A DNA stretch of 64,000 nucleotides from Ravibacter arvi (GTDB lineage: Bacteria; Bacteroidota; Bacteroidia; Cytophagales; Spirosomataceae): assembly GCF_039540405.1 (NCBI RefSeq), contig NZ_BAABEY010000026.1, forward strand, positions 62,001-126,000, read 5' to 3'. The position numbers and the translations under genes were made by a program. This document shows, piece by piece, positions 44,234-52,068 of this stretch. The notes beneath the pieces are model-generated. The model did no database searches. It was not told where the DNA came from and saw only the letters and a program-made list of their open reading frames with translations. The stretch's first letter is position 1; each line of letters begins with the position of its first letter.

Positions 44234-45031
44234 ATGAAAAAGGAATCTACCCCGTCTTTTCGGTGTCTTGTCGTTGACGATGAGCTAAGAGCACAGCATG
44301 TATTATCCGGTTTTATAGCTGAGACTTCATGGCTTGATTTGGTCGGATGTTGTTCGGACGCTGAACAGGCAATAGAAATGGTTGTGGTCAAAATGCCGGA
44401 CATCATTTTTCTTGATGTGGAAATGCCCGGATTGTCCGGGCTTGATTTATTGAAGGCAATGCCTTTACCCAGACCGCATATAATACTGGTTACTGCGTTT
44501 AGGGAGTATGCGTTAGAGGCTTTCGAATATGAGGTGGCCGGCTTCTTGTTAAAACCAGTCTCAAGGGAACGATTTCTAAAAACCGTTTTAAAAATCACAA
44601 TCAGATATCCTCAGGATTTTTTGGCGTTAGAGGCGCCGAATATGGAATCCGGTCAGCACGCGACCACCGGAAGCCGCAGTGGTGCGTACAATGACAATCT
44701 TCAAAGCCAGGGTTTTATCTGGGTGCGATCAAACGGTAAGTTTCACCGGATACCCCATTGGAAAATCCTGGCCGTGGAAGCATTGAAAGACTATATAAAG
44801 ATCTATATGACGCAAGCTTCGGGAATGCTGTTGGTAAGGGAAAATATTGGAAGAATGGAACAGCGTTTGCCGGGATCTGATTTTATCCGTATTCATCGGT
44901 CCTTTATCATTAACCGGCACCAGGTCAAGACGATTGAAGGCAATATGGTAACTATGGAAGGGGGTGAAAAATACCAGATATCAGACAGCCAGAGAAGAGA
45001 CATTATCGTCAAATTACTGACACGGGAGTAG
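44234..45031 (+). CDS. LytTR-family response regulator
   Basis: 265 residues from ATG 44234. The receiver domain (about 8-125) shows VVDDE (acidic pair), IIFLDVEMPG (phosphorylated Asp), VTAFREYALEAFE (switch Thr) and LLKPV (Lys). The LytTR DNA-binding domain (about 160-262) shows VEALKDYIKIYMT and FIRIHRSFIINRHQVKTIEG. Its kinase is encoded 2 bp downstream. Located between lanB and the precursor gene, it is the obvious regulator of this cluster. Confidence 0.93.
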   Translation: MKKESTPSFRCLVVDDELRAQHVLSGFIAETSWLDLVGCCSDAEQAIEMVVVKMPDIIFLDVEMPGLSGLDLLKAMPLPRPHIILVTAFREYALEAFEYEVAGFLLKPVSRERFLKTVLKITIRYPQDFLALEAPNMESGQHATTGSRSGAYNDNLQSQGFIWVRSNGKFHRIPHWKILAVEALKDYIKIYMTQASGMLLVRENIGRMEQRLPGSDFIRIHRSFIINRHQVKTIEGNMVTMEGGEKYQISDSQRRDIIVKLLTRE

Positions 45032-45033
45032 GG

Positions 45034-46194
45034 ATGAAAAAGTTGAAAAAGCTGAAAAATAACCTGAACAGTTTTCGCTGGCTTCTTTTCCCGAAGGGAC
45101 CGCGGCACAGGTTATTCGTTCACATCCTGTTCTGGGGTTGTTTTTTGAGCAGCCATTTACTTTTCTTTGTACCTGCTTTCACCGAACATCTGGCCAGCCG
45201 ACAGGCTGTGTGGGCTTATGTGGCTTATTACTTGCGTTACATTCCCCTGTATTACGGTTTAATTTACTTCTATAAAAAGGTTGGGGTCGTAGCGGGCGGC
45301 GTTGCTCTTGCGGCAGGGTTGATAATAGTGGCCCTGTTGGCTATGCATCTGGCAACGATAGTTCTTTACAAAGGTTATGAGCTGATAATCGGGCTGGAAA
45401 AATTGCCGCCTATATTTCAGCAGATCGGCGCGCAATACCTTAAGCCCTGGAATGAAAAAAGGGGAAAGGACTGGTCGGTTTTTATTTATGATGCTATTGA
45501 TCTTCAGCTATTGATCCTGCCGGTAGGGATCAAGCTGACGAAGTACGGTTTTGCGCAGGCGGTCGAGCAGCTCCGGTGGCGGGAGGAAAGGGTAAGGGCC
45601 GAGCTGAAGGCAGTTCGGTCCAGCCTAACGCCCCATTTTATATTTAATGTGCTCAATTCGGCAGCCTCAGAGTTAGGCCCCTATCCGGCTCCTTCCGCGT
45701 ACATTCAGCAGGCAGCTGACCTGATCCGTTTTACATTGTACGAGGCAGATAAAGATTTTATCCAGTTCAGGAAAGAGTATTATTATGTACAACAGTACGT
45801 TGAACTGGAAGCGATGCGTACAGAGCTCCGTTCTGAGATCTCCTTCAGTCATTTTCCCGAAGGAGCAAAGGCTGAGCATTCTGTTCCGACACTGATGTTA
45901 TTGACGTTGGTAGAAAATGCTTTTAAGCATAGTGTTCATGCTACGTATCTACCGTCTTTTGTGGACATTGACTTTCAGGTGTCCGGCAACCGGCTGAATT
46001 TTAAGGTAAGTAATAGTATCCCGCAAACGCCCGCCCGGGGCGTGAAAGAAGATTCGGGTATGGGGTTAAATACTGTGAAACGAACCCTGGAACTGAAATT
46101 TCCCGGCGACCATTTGTTTGAAATCCGCCAAGACGACCGCGTATTTTCCGTCCGCCTTTCTCTGCCGCTGAATCGTTATCGGGTCGAGCATTAG
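45034..46194 (+). CDS. LytS/YpdA-type sensor histidine kinase
   Basis: 386 residues. Membrane helices are visible at about 24-47, 57-80, 84-113 and 150-167. The dimerisation/His block is LKAVRSSLTPHFIFNVLNSA (PHF His; a Thr-Pro replaces the more usual Asn-Pro), and the ATPase parts are LTLVENAFKHS and SGMGLNTVKRTLEL. It has no separate extracellular sensor domain, so the membrane region itself probably senses a signal, possibly the peptide product or envelope stress; that is inference. It is co-transcribed with the regulator gene (2-bp gap). Confidence 0.92.
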   Translation: MKKLKKLKNNLNSFRWLLFPKGPRHRLFVHILFWGCFLSSHLLFFVPAFTEHLASRQAVWAYVAYYLRYIPLYYGLIYFYKKVGVVAGGVALAAGLIIVALLAMHLATIVLYKGYELIIGLEKLPPIFQQIGAQYLKPWNEKRGKDWSVFIYDAIDLQLLILPVGIKLTKYGFAQAVEQLRWREERVRAELKAVRSSLTPHFIFNVLNSAASELGPYPAPSAYIQQAADLIRFTLYEADKDFIQFRKEYYYVQQYVELEAMRTELRSEISFSHFPEGAKAEHSVPTLMLLTLVENAFKHSVHATYLPSFVDIDFQVSGNRLNFKVSNSIPQTPARGVKEDSGMGLNTVKRTLELKFPGDHLFEIRQDDRVFSVRLSLPLNRYRVEH

Positions 46195-46256
46195 CCGGGA
46201 TCACATCACTTGCCTTTTTTATTTTCCGGGAGTTTTGTACGGGGTCGTTTCCGGCT

Positions 46257-46290
46257 TTCGTATCAAAAAATACCGCATTCGTATCAAAAA
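46257..46290 (+). promoter_or_regulatory. Candidate LytTR operator upstream of the precursor gene
   Basis: A perfect 13-bp direct repeat TTCGTATCAAAAA starts at 46257 and 46278, exactly 21 bp apart, 73 bp before the precursor ATG. The core TTCGTAT is the same as in the repeats upstream of lanB. The spacing equals that of paired LytTR sites. It lies directly downstream of the kinase gene that belongs to the regulator. Confidence 0.6.
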
Positions 46291-46362
46291 TTTTTATATC
46301 AATTCGGGCTGCCGTTGTTTTGACTAACAGCTTTAAAATGTTTTACTAAAACAGGAACAATT

Positions 46363-46509
46363 ATGGGAAAAGTAACTGCAAAAAGGAGCACTTTTTTAAA
46401 GAAACGTACGCTGGCCCGATTGGACAAACCAGTTGATTTTTCGTTGAAAGGCCGAACCGCGATCACAACCAGCGGCACTACCTGTACGGCCACGGTGGTA
46501 TTGGTTTGA
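46363..46509 (+). CDS. Lanthipeptide precursor peptide, 48 residues
   Basis: ATG 46363 to TGA 46509. The leader has TFLKKRTLARLD, similar to the LKKKTIAKLD-type leader of Bacteroidota class I lanthipeptide precursors. The C-terminal core (about residues 30-48) is GRTAITTSGTTCTATVVLV: eight Ser/Thr, one Cys and a hydrophobic end, with no charged residue after Arg31. This fits a LanB substrate in which several Ser/Thr become dehydro residues and at most one (methyl)lanthionine forms. No protease motif (GG) is obvious, so the cleavage site is unknown. Operator-like repeats lie upstream and a hairpin follows 6 bp after the stop. Confidence 0.8.
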   Translation: MGKVTAKRSTFLKKRTLARLDKPVDFSLKGRTAITTSGTTCTATVVLV

Positions 46510-46514
46510 TGACC

Positions 46515-46547
46515 TGAGCCCGTGGCAGATCAGACTGTCACGGCTCA
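46515..46547 (+). terminator. Hairpin directly after the precursor gene
   Basis: TGAGCC-C-GTGGCAG pairs with CTGTCACGGCTCA: 13 pairs (one G-T) with a single bulged C and a 6-base loop. There is no T-run. Such hairpins often cause partial read-through or 3'-end stabilisation after RiPP precursor genes, giving high precursor and lower downstream expression. Confidence 0.6.
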
Positions 46548-46630
46548 AAGGGCTTATGGCCTTGCCGGAAGATTTGACAGTTCGGGCGGTGAAATTCTAT
46601 TGTCTCGATTTACCTATATAGTTATCCGTT

Positions 46631-47101
46631 ATGAAAAATCCGGGGGTAAACAAATTCATATCAGCCACGTCACCTGCAAGCAGGAGGTGGCTTGGTATGG
46701 TGCCTGAAGTAACTACATGGATATTGATCCTGTTGTTTCTGCACACGGGAATTGATAAGCTTGCCGGCCTTAAAACCTTCACTGCTCAAATGGAAAGATC
46801 GCCGTTGATAGGAGCCTATGCACACGCGTTGGGAATATTGGTTCCCGTGGGTGAAGTGGTAACTGCAATGTTGCTGGTATTCGGCAAGACCAGGTTGGCC
46901 GGCCTGTACGCATCGGTATTTCTGATGAGCGTTTTTACCGCTTATATCTATGCAATGCTGAAGTATAGTTATCACCTGGACTGTAGCTGCGGAGGTGTCA
47001 CGAAGTATCTTGACTGGACAGAACACTTGTGGTTCAATGCCATTGTATTAGCCCTTTCAATTCTGGCAGCGGTTTGTCTCAGCGGCAAAATCCAAGCGTA
47101 A
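46631..47101 (+). CDS. MauE/DoxX-family redox-associated membrane protein
   Basis: 156 residues with four hydrophobic helices (about 27-45, 61-85, 90-115, 132-152). LHTGIDKLAGLKTF and LGILVPVGEVVTAMLL are typical of the MauE/DoxX family. A DCSCGGV motif before the last helix holds the two Cys in the loop. MauE-type proteins support disulfide formation or electron transfer to periplasmic partners. It lies 121 bp after the precursor and before a small exported Cys-containing protein, so a shared thiol-redox role is plausible. Confidence 0.75.
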   Translation: MKNPGVNKFISATSPASRRWLGMVPEVTTWILILLFLHTGIDKLAGLKTFTAQMERSPLIGAYAHALGILVPVGEVVTAMLLVFGKTRLAGLYASVFLMSVFTAYIYAMLKYSYHLDCSCGGVTKYLDWTEHLWFNAIVLALSILAAVCLSGKIQA

Positions 47102-47223
47102 TTTCCTGAATTAACGTTTAACCAAACTTTTAATGCTATGAGAATCCCCCGGGCACCCCCGGTAGCTGCCGTTGTCGCTACCAAGCAGAAAATTTATCCA
47201 TTCAATTAAAATAAATATTTATC

Positions 47224-47499
47224 ATGAAAACATTTCGTATTCTTTTAGCAGCGTTGGCAGTAGCAACTGCTTTTGGTCTTAATGCGTCGGCTTTTAAAAG
47301 CAATGGCGTAGTTACTGCATCTTCGGTCGAGCCGATGTATCTGATTACTGATGATCAAAATGATTTTTACGGCACGACGGCGAACAAAACCGACACAGAG
47401 ACAAGGTGTCCGGGCAGTGACCGTGAGTGCGCCCTGGAGCAGAATGCGCAAGGCGCCCCCGAGGTAATTAAGTGGGACGGCCCGCAAATTAAATTCTGA
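47224..47499 (+). CDS. Small exported two-cysteine protein (DUF6520-like)
   Basis: 91 residues with a signal peptide (MKTFRILLAALAVATAFGLN, cleavage near ASA). The mature part has about 65 residues, with the only two Cys in RCPGSDRECALEQ and a conserved-looking end EVIKWDGPQIKF. The arrangement resembles DUF6520 proteins of Bacteroidota, which are small, exported and of unknown role. It follows the MauE-like gene and is probably an oxidised (disulfide) periplasmic or secreted product. A role as immunity or maturation partner of the lanthipeptide is possible but unsupported. Confidence 0.65.
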   Translation: MKTFRILLAALAVATAFGLNASAFKSNGVVTASSVEPMYLITDDQNDFYGTTANKTDTETRCPGSDRECALEQNAQGAPEVIKWDGPQIKF

Positions 47500-47557
47500 T
47501 TTTAAAGAAGCTGCTGCGACTCCGAACCGGTCGCGGCAGCTATAAATATTGCGCGCA

Positions 47558-48580
47558 ATGAAACTGGCTCTTTTGGTTATTTCCGGCATTTTTATTGTAG
47601 CAGTCCTTGTCGTTACCTCGGACCGCCTGAATTTCAAGTCAAACGGTTTCAAAAGGATTTTTTTGCCAGGAAAAACGATAGTACTTGGGCAACGGTCTTT
47701 GGCTGCAGCGGATTTGAGAAGTATAGCCGGTGTAACGGGGAAATGGGTTTACTTTACTACCGCTTCACCAAACCGTTTCATCAGGACTAACCTGGATAGT
47801 TTTAATCCGGAACAGTTGGAGTTCAACCTGGACGCTGCTTTCGTGGCAGGGACCGGCAAGAATTTTTCGGCTTGGCTGAGTGGCTCCACGCTCTATGTTT
47901 TTTCTGGCCAAATTCCTGCGGTTGCCGTAATTGACATAACCTCGGGGAAATCAAGTTACACTCCGTTAGACTTACCGGGCTTTATTTATGGCGTACCCGC
48001 GTCTTCGGGCACATATTTCCTACGTGCATTTCAGCCTGATAGGAGAGATTTGAGCTTTGTAAGTGTGACCATACAGCCGGATACCATGATCTATTCGTTT
48101 TTAACACCTGGCGATAGCATTCAAAAAGGCGCCTTAAAGTCGGACGGAGCATTACGGTATAACCAGACCGGCCTGGTCGCGTATGTGTTTTATTATCAAA
48201 ACAAATTCATGGTTTTTAATAAAAATTCGGGGCGCTTACAGGTATTTGACACCATTGAAAAAATGGCCGGATTGCCAGGGCAGCTGCCCGGAACAGCACC
48301 ACTAACTGTTCATCAAACCAGCTGCGTTTTTGAAGGGAAACTATACATTTGCTCGAATCTACGGTCAGACAGTGAAACGCGTGAAGCCTATCTGAAAAAC
48401 ATACCTGTTGACATATATGAGATTGAAACCGGCCGGTACCTGGGAAGCTTTTACTTGCCTCTACCGGGTCGGAGTCTTGTGAAAAGTATGTTCATGGATA
48501 GTGAAGGCAAACTGTCGGCTTATTACCAGGACAAAACCTTCGTCCGGTATTCGGTTCCCACTGCCGGCTCAGTTTTATAG
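47558..48580 (+). CDS. Membrane-anchored putative beta-propeller protein, unknown function
   Basis: 340 residues from ATG 47558. One N-terminal membrane helix (LALLVISGIFIVAVLVVTS) is not obviously cleaved. The rest has repeating strands with aromatic-Asp turns (GKWVYFTTASPNRFIRTNLD, AVAVIDITSGKSSYTPLD, NKNSGRLQVFDTIEKMAG, YEIETGRYLGSFYLPLPG), consistent with a six- or seven-bladed propeller facing the periplasm. I cannot name the family. It is 58 bp after the small exported protein, likely in the same operon. Confidence 0.6.
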   Translation: MKLALLVISGIFIVAVLVVTSDRLNFKSNGFKRIFLPGKTIVLGQRSLAAADLRSIAGVTGKWVYFTTASPNRFIRTNLDSFNPEQLEFNLDAAFVAGTGKNFSAWLSGSTLYVFSGQIPAVAVIDITSGKSSYTPLDLPGFIYGVPASSGTYFLRAFQPDRRDLSFVSVTIQPDTMIYSFLTPGDSIQKGALKSDGALRYNQTGLVAYVFYYQNKFMVFNKNSGRLQVFDTIEKMAGLPGQLPGTAPLTVHQTSCVFEGKLYICSNLRSDSETREAYLKNIPVDIYEIETGRYLGSFYLPLPGRSLVKSMFMDSEGKLSAYYQDKTFVRYSVPTAGSVL

Positions 48581-48641
48581 CCACAATAACCGGAACTCCT
48601 CTCAGTCAGGAAAAAGGTCTACATGGTTCACCGCCGGTTTC

Positions 48642-49508
48642 TCACTTGCGTATTTCCACGACGGCGATAACCGGGAGATGGTCGGAATAATATCGTCCTT
48701 CCTGCTGGTCGGTAATGGTGGCATGCTGCAGTACCCGGACTTTGCCGTTCACAAAGATGTAATCGATTTTTGCCCGGAGCGGCTCCTTCCTGACAAAGAA
48801 GCCGCTGGAAGTTCTTACCGGGCCGTAGTGAGCCGTTTCAGAAAGCCCGAGGGCGTCCTCCAGCAGGCCGTCTTTGGTTACATTCCCGTAGGTGACCGAT
48901 TCCGGGACGGCGTTGAAATCGCCGGTCAGGATAACCGCGTGTTGCCCGGCGTATCGCCGGATCTGTGAAAGGACCACCTCCGCACTTTTTTGGCGGGCTA
49001 TTTCGCCCCGATGGTCCAGGTGGGTATTGAAGAAGAAAAAGGTTTTTTTCGCGGCTTTGTCTTTGAGCTTACACCAGGAAGCGGTACGGGGGTAGAACGC
49101 ATCCCAGCTTTTGCTTTCCTTCACATCAGGTGTTTCCGACATCCAGAAGGTACCGGATTCTTCGAGGGTAAAACGGCCTTTCCTGTAAAAGATCGCCGTA
49201 TATTCCCCGCTTTTGCCTTCTACCCTCGGCACGCCGTACCAGGCGAACTCGGGGAGGAGCTTTTCGAGATCGGCTATCTGGTCGGGCTGGGCTTCCTGCA
49301 CGCCGGCCACGTCTGCCCCGTGATACCGTATCGACGCCGCTACGTTTTCCTTGCGGTATTCCCACCCGTTTATGCTGTCGATTGTGTTTTTATACCTGAT
49401 GTTGTAGCTCATTACGCGCATTTCCTGCGCAAGCGATCCTGCCGGCAGCAAAAAGAAGAGCGCGACCGCCATGAAAATGAAAACAGAAGATTTTGATAAG
49501 GGTTTCAT
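48642..49508 (-). CDS. Secreted endonuclease/exonuclease/phosphatase-family protein
   Basis: 288 residues with a signal peptide (ALFFLLPAGSLAQE). EEP-family active-site motifs are complete: MSYNIRYK, AGVQEAQ, FFFFNTHLDHRG, LTGDFNAVP and YSDHLPVIA. Secreted members of this type are usually Mg-dependent phosphodiesterases acting on sugar phosphates, inositol phosphates or lipids rather than DNA. It is the last gene of PUL 3. It is convergent with the propeller gene at 48580. Confidence 0.88.
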   Translation of the reverse strand: MKPLSKSSVFIFMAVALFFLLPAGSLAQEMRVMSYNIRYKNTIDSINGWEYRKENVAASIRYHGADVAGVQEAQPDQIADLEKLLPEFAWYGVPRVEGKSGEYTAIFYRKGRFTLEESGTFWMSETPDVKESKSWDAFYPRTASWCKLKDKAAKKTFFFFNTHLDHRGEIARQKSAEVVLSQIRRYAGQHAVILTGDFNAVPESVTYGNVTKDGLLEDALGLSETAHYGPVRTSSGFFVRKEPLRAKIDYIFVNGKVRVLQHATITDQQEGRYYSDHLPVIAVVEIRK

Positions 49509-49759
49509 GTGAATAAAAAGGTTTGAGCCGCAGCGGCGGACCGCAGTGAGGGAAAGAAATCGGAAATCGGCGGCTCAGTAAAGCCTGAATATAAAGGCCC
49601 GATAATTCTGTACGGATTCATTTCTGATTTCTGATTTCTGATTTCTGACTTCCGATTTCCAATTTCCATTTGATTTCATCTGTATAAAAAATCCATCAGC
49701 CGTTTGTGCGCCGCTTGTAGCTAATACCTCAAAGCTCATGGCTATTTTATACGGAAATT
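49509..49759. repeat. Intercistronic repeat region 1 of PUL 3
   Basis: A gene-free 251-bp stretch made of shared pieces: AATAAAAAGGTTTGAGCCGC next to the start codon, a block from 49568 to about 49624 identical to 50812-50868, tandem 7-mers TTTCTGA (49621-49650) decaying to TTCCGAT/TTTCCAT, and GCCGCTTGTAGCTAATACCTCAAAGCTCATGGCTATTT near 49712-49747. Confidence 0.85.
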
Positions 49760-50755
49760 TTATGGTTTTTTCTGCGCCCGCTCTTCACTCTGTTTTATAA
49801 AATCCACGCCTTCCAACACAAACTTCGAGCTGTCGGTTTTGGTTTTCCGATAATAAGGGGAGTACATCGAAACTCCCACGGTGCCTTTGTCGACATCAAA
49901 GTCGAGCAGGCGGATATAACCGCCGCCCATGTCGTCATTCTGGTAATTCTGAAGGATCTGGTACACTTTATTCCCCGCTTCCCCCTCGTCGACCTTCAAA
50001 GCCGAGCTCATCACGTGTCCGCTGAGCACAAACCTGATGTTCGAATGCTTTTTGACAAGCTGACTGAAGACAACCTGCGGGCTGAAGTCGCCATAACCCG
50101 CATTCCGGTCAGCGATTTCTCCTTTGGGTGTCAGGTGATAGTGTGTAAGTATGATGACGTTGTAGTTAAAATATTCTCTGATGATGTCGTTTGCCCAGTT
50201 AATGGGACCCATACGCGGGCAAAATTCCAGTACCATGACCAGCCAGTTGGTATCGCCGACCCGGAAAGTGTAATAGGCGTTGTCGCTTTTTCCGTCCTCA
50301 TACCGGCCTCGTTGGTGAGTAAAGCGGCTTACAGGGAAATAAGAATTGAACTTATAGGTCTTCCGCAGGTTCTGGTTGACATTGCCAGGCGCAGCGCTTC
50401 CGCTCAGGAAGCCCACGGCTTCGGTGTCGTGGTTGCCCAATGCGATTGCATAGGGGATGTGGTGTTGGTCCAGCACGTCAAAACCCCGGCTTGCCACTTC
50501 CCATTGGCCGTAATTGTCGAAGTTTACCACGTCTCCCACATGTAGGAGCATTGGCATATGAAGCGAATCCTTTTTGTCGACAAGCCATTGGATGCGACTG
50601 TAGAACATTTCATGGTTAGCGGTGACCTCCGTTTGTGTATCGGGGAATACTGGCAGCGTAAATTTCTGCGCTTCGCTGCTGCCAAAAGTGGCCACGCAGG
50701 TTAAAACCGACAGCAAAGCCGGTTTCAGGATTTTATTTCCGGGCAAATGTTTCAT
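49760..50755 (-). CDS. Secreted calcineurin-like metallophosphoesterase
   Basis: 331 residues with a signal peptide ending near GSSEAQ. Metal-binding motifs are LPVFPDTQ (Asp of the first motif; the usual His is replaced in this subfamily), HVGDVVNFDN, ALGNHDTE, LTHYHLTP and LSGHVMSS. It probably removes phosphate from a PUL 3 substrate in the periplasm or at the surface. Together with the EEP protein it makes this a PUL with two phosphoesterases. Confidence 0.87.
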   Translation of the reverse strand: MKHLPGNKILKPALLSVLTCVATFGSSEAQKFTLPVFPDTQTEVTANHEMFYSRIQWLVDKKDSLHMPMLLHVGDVVNFDNYGQWEVASRGFDVLDQHHIPYAIALGNHDTEAVGFLSGSAAPGNVNQNLRKTYKFNSYFPVSRFTHQRGRYEDGKSDNAYYTFRVGDTNWLVMVLEFCPRMGPINWANDIIREYFNYNVIILTHYHLTPKGEIADRNAGYGDFSPQVVFSQLVKKHSNIRFVLSGHVMSSALKVDEGEAGNKVYQILQNYQNDDMGGGYIRLLDFDVDKGTVGVSMYSPYYRKTKTDSSKFVLEGVDFIKQSEERAQKKP

Positions 50756-50930
50756 GGGTATAAAAAGGTTTGAGCTGTGAGGGGTGAAATCGGAAATCGG
50801 AAATCAGAAATCGGCGGCTCAGTAAAGCCTGAATATAAAGGCCCGATAATTCTGTACGGATTCATTTTTAATTTCTGACTTCTGACTTCTGACTTCCGAT
50901 TTCCGATTTCCATTTGATTTCATGGCTATT
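50756..50930. repeat. Intercistronic repeat region 2 of PUL 3
   Basis: 175 bp holding GGGTATAAAAAGGTTTGAGC, then 7-mer-periodic GAAATCGGAAATCGGAAATCAG, the block 50812-50868 identical to 49568-49624, and the inverse 7-mers TTTCTGACTTCTGACTTCTG ... CCGATTTCCGATTTCC. The two 7-mer tracts are inverted relative to each other, so the transcript could form a long hairpin. Confidence 0.85.
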
Positions 50931-52034
50931 TTATCGCTTTTCAACTACTTCTTTTACCGCTTTCAGGTATTTGGCTTCAGGGTCTCCTTTGGTAGGCACC
51001 AGGTAGCCGCCTTCTCCCAATTCATTCCAGGCATAAAGCAGCACCATACGTTCTTTCGTGGTTTCTTCGGGGTGCTCGTCCATCCAGGTGACGGCTTTTT
51101 TCAGGAAATCCTTGAACTGATCTACCGTGCGTTCGGGAAAGTACCAGCCCGGTTTCTGGTTCAGCCCGGATTTCTCCTCCCACGGGCGTTTGTCCCAACC
51201 GACCGTGATCTCCGGGATGTAGGGTTTTTCTCTGGAACCCGACCAGTTTTTGACATGAGCCGCTACCAGCTCGGAATAGGGGTGAGCCTCTGAGCCCGCT
51301 GCATATCCCGGGATGATGTTGTAGTGCGTACGGTGCGTAAATCCTTCAGGTGCAGCTGCCCCGCAGCCTGCAATGGCGAGCCCGTCGATACCTCCGGCCC
51401 GGGCTGCCTGCTGCATCCGGGCTAGTCCCTGTTCGTCAATTCCTTTTGAGTCAAAAAGCACTACGAGCGGCTTTCCGTCAACGGTAACGTGCTGCGGGTC
51501 GCTGAAATAGGGGAGCCAGTATTTTACTGCATCGCCCCAGTTCTGGGGGCCAACGATCTCTGATCCGGAGTGGTTTGCTACCAGAAGGCCGAATTTGATC
51601 CGGTGCTTGTTTCTGGCCTTCATGTAGAGGTTCAGGCTGGTGTGGTGCGGGAGTGCGGCAATGGCGTCGGCGTTGATCGGTCCTTGGTTGTCCCGCCAGT
51701 ACCAGCAAAACAGGAAAAAGCTGATGCCGTTATCGGCGGCAAGGTCTATTTGCCTTTCCATAATTTCCAGGGCGTCGTCGCGCCAGCCCCACACCGGTTC
51801 TCTGTCGGAAAACTCTTCAACAAACCGGCGGGTCAGGTGGGTAGGGGCGTTTTTGGCCCATGGCTCATCGGGATTGTCCGCGTGCCGGTTCCGGCCCGCC
51901 CAGCCGTCGAAATAATAGGCGCCGATCTCCGGTGGCTTTTGGCCCGGGGCAGGCTGCGCCGGCGACACCCGTACATTACAGGCAAACAGTACCAGGACCA
52001 CCAGCACGGTCAGAAGTGATTTAGATTGTGACAT
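50931..52034 (-). CDS. WbsX / GH99-like secreted glycosidase
   Basis: 367 residues from ATG 52034 with an N-terminal hydrophobic signal. The family pattern is PPEIGAYYFDGWAGRNRHAD, a WGWRDDALEIMERQIDLAAD block, GISFFLFCWYW, and LYAWNELGEGGYLVPT near the end, whose Glu residues are candidates for catalysis. WbsX proteins share the TIM-barrel of GH99 endo-alpha-mannanases, so cleavage of a mannose-type glycan is possible. The open frame begins nine codons earlier without improving the signal peptide. Confidence 0.8.
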   Translation of the reverse strand: MSQSKSLLTVLVVLVLFACNVRVSPAQPAPGQKPPEIGAYYFDGWAGRNRHADNPDEPWAKNAPTHLTRRFVEEFSDREPVWGWRDDALEIMERQIDLAADNGISFFLFCWYWRDNQGPINADAIAALPHHTSLNLYMKARNKHRIKFGLLVANHSGSEIVGPQNWGDAVKYWLPYFSDPQHVTVDGKPLVVLFDSKGIDEQGLARMQQAARAGGIDGLAIAGCGAAAPEGFTHRTHYNIIPGYAAGSEAHPYSELVAAHVKNWSGSREKPYIPEITVGWDKRPWEEKSGLNQKPGWYFPERTVDQFKDFLKKAVTWMDEHPEETTKERMVLLYAWNELGEGGYLVPTKGDPEAKYLKAVKEVVEKR

Positions 52035-52068
52035 GTTTGTGATTTTTATCGGGTACAGCAACTGACTG

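Noticed and set aside
47138..47209. A 23-codon ATG frame between the MauE-like and DUF6520-like genes, considered as a second precursor peptide.
   Set aside because: It has no Cys, few Ser/Thr and no leader motif.
49621..49680. Tandem TTTCTGA 7-mers as a CRISPR or satellite coding repeat.
   Set aside because: The period is 7 bp, it has no spacers, and it is part of the intercistronic repeat family.
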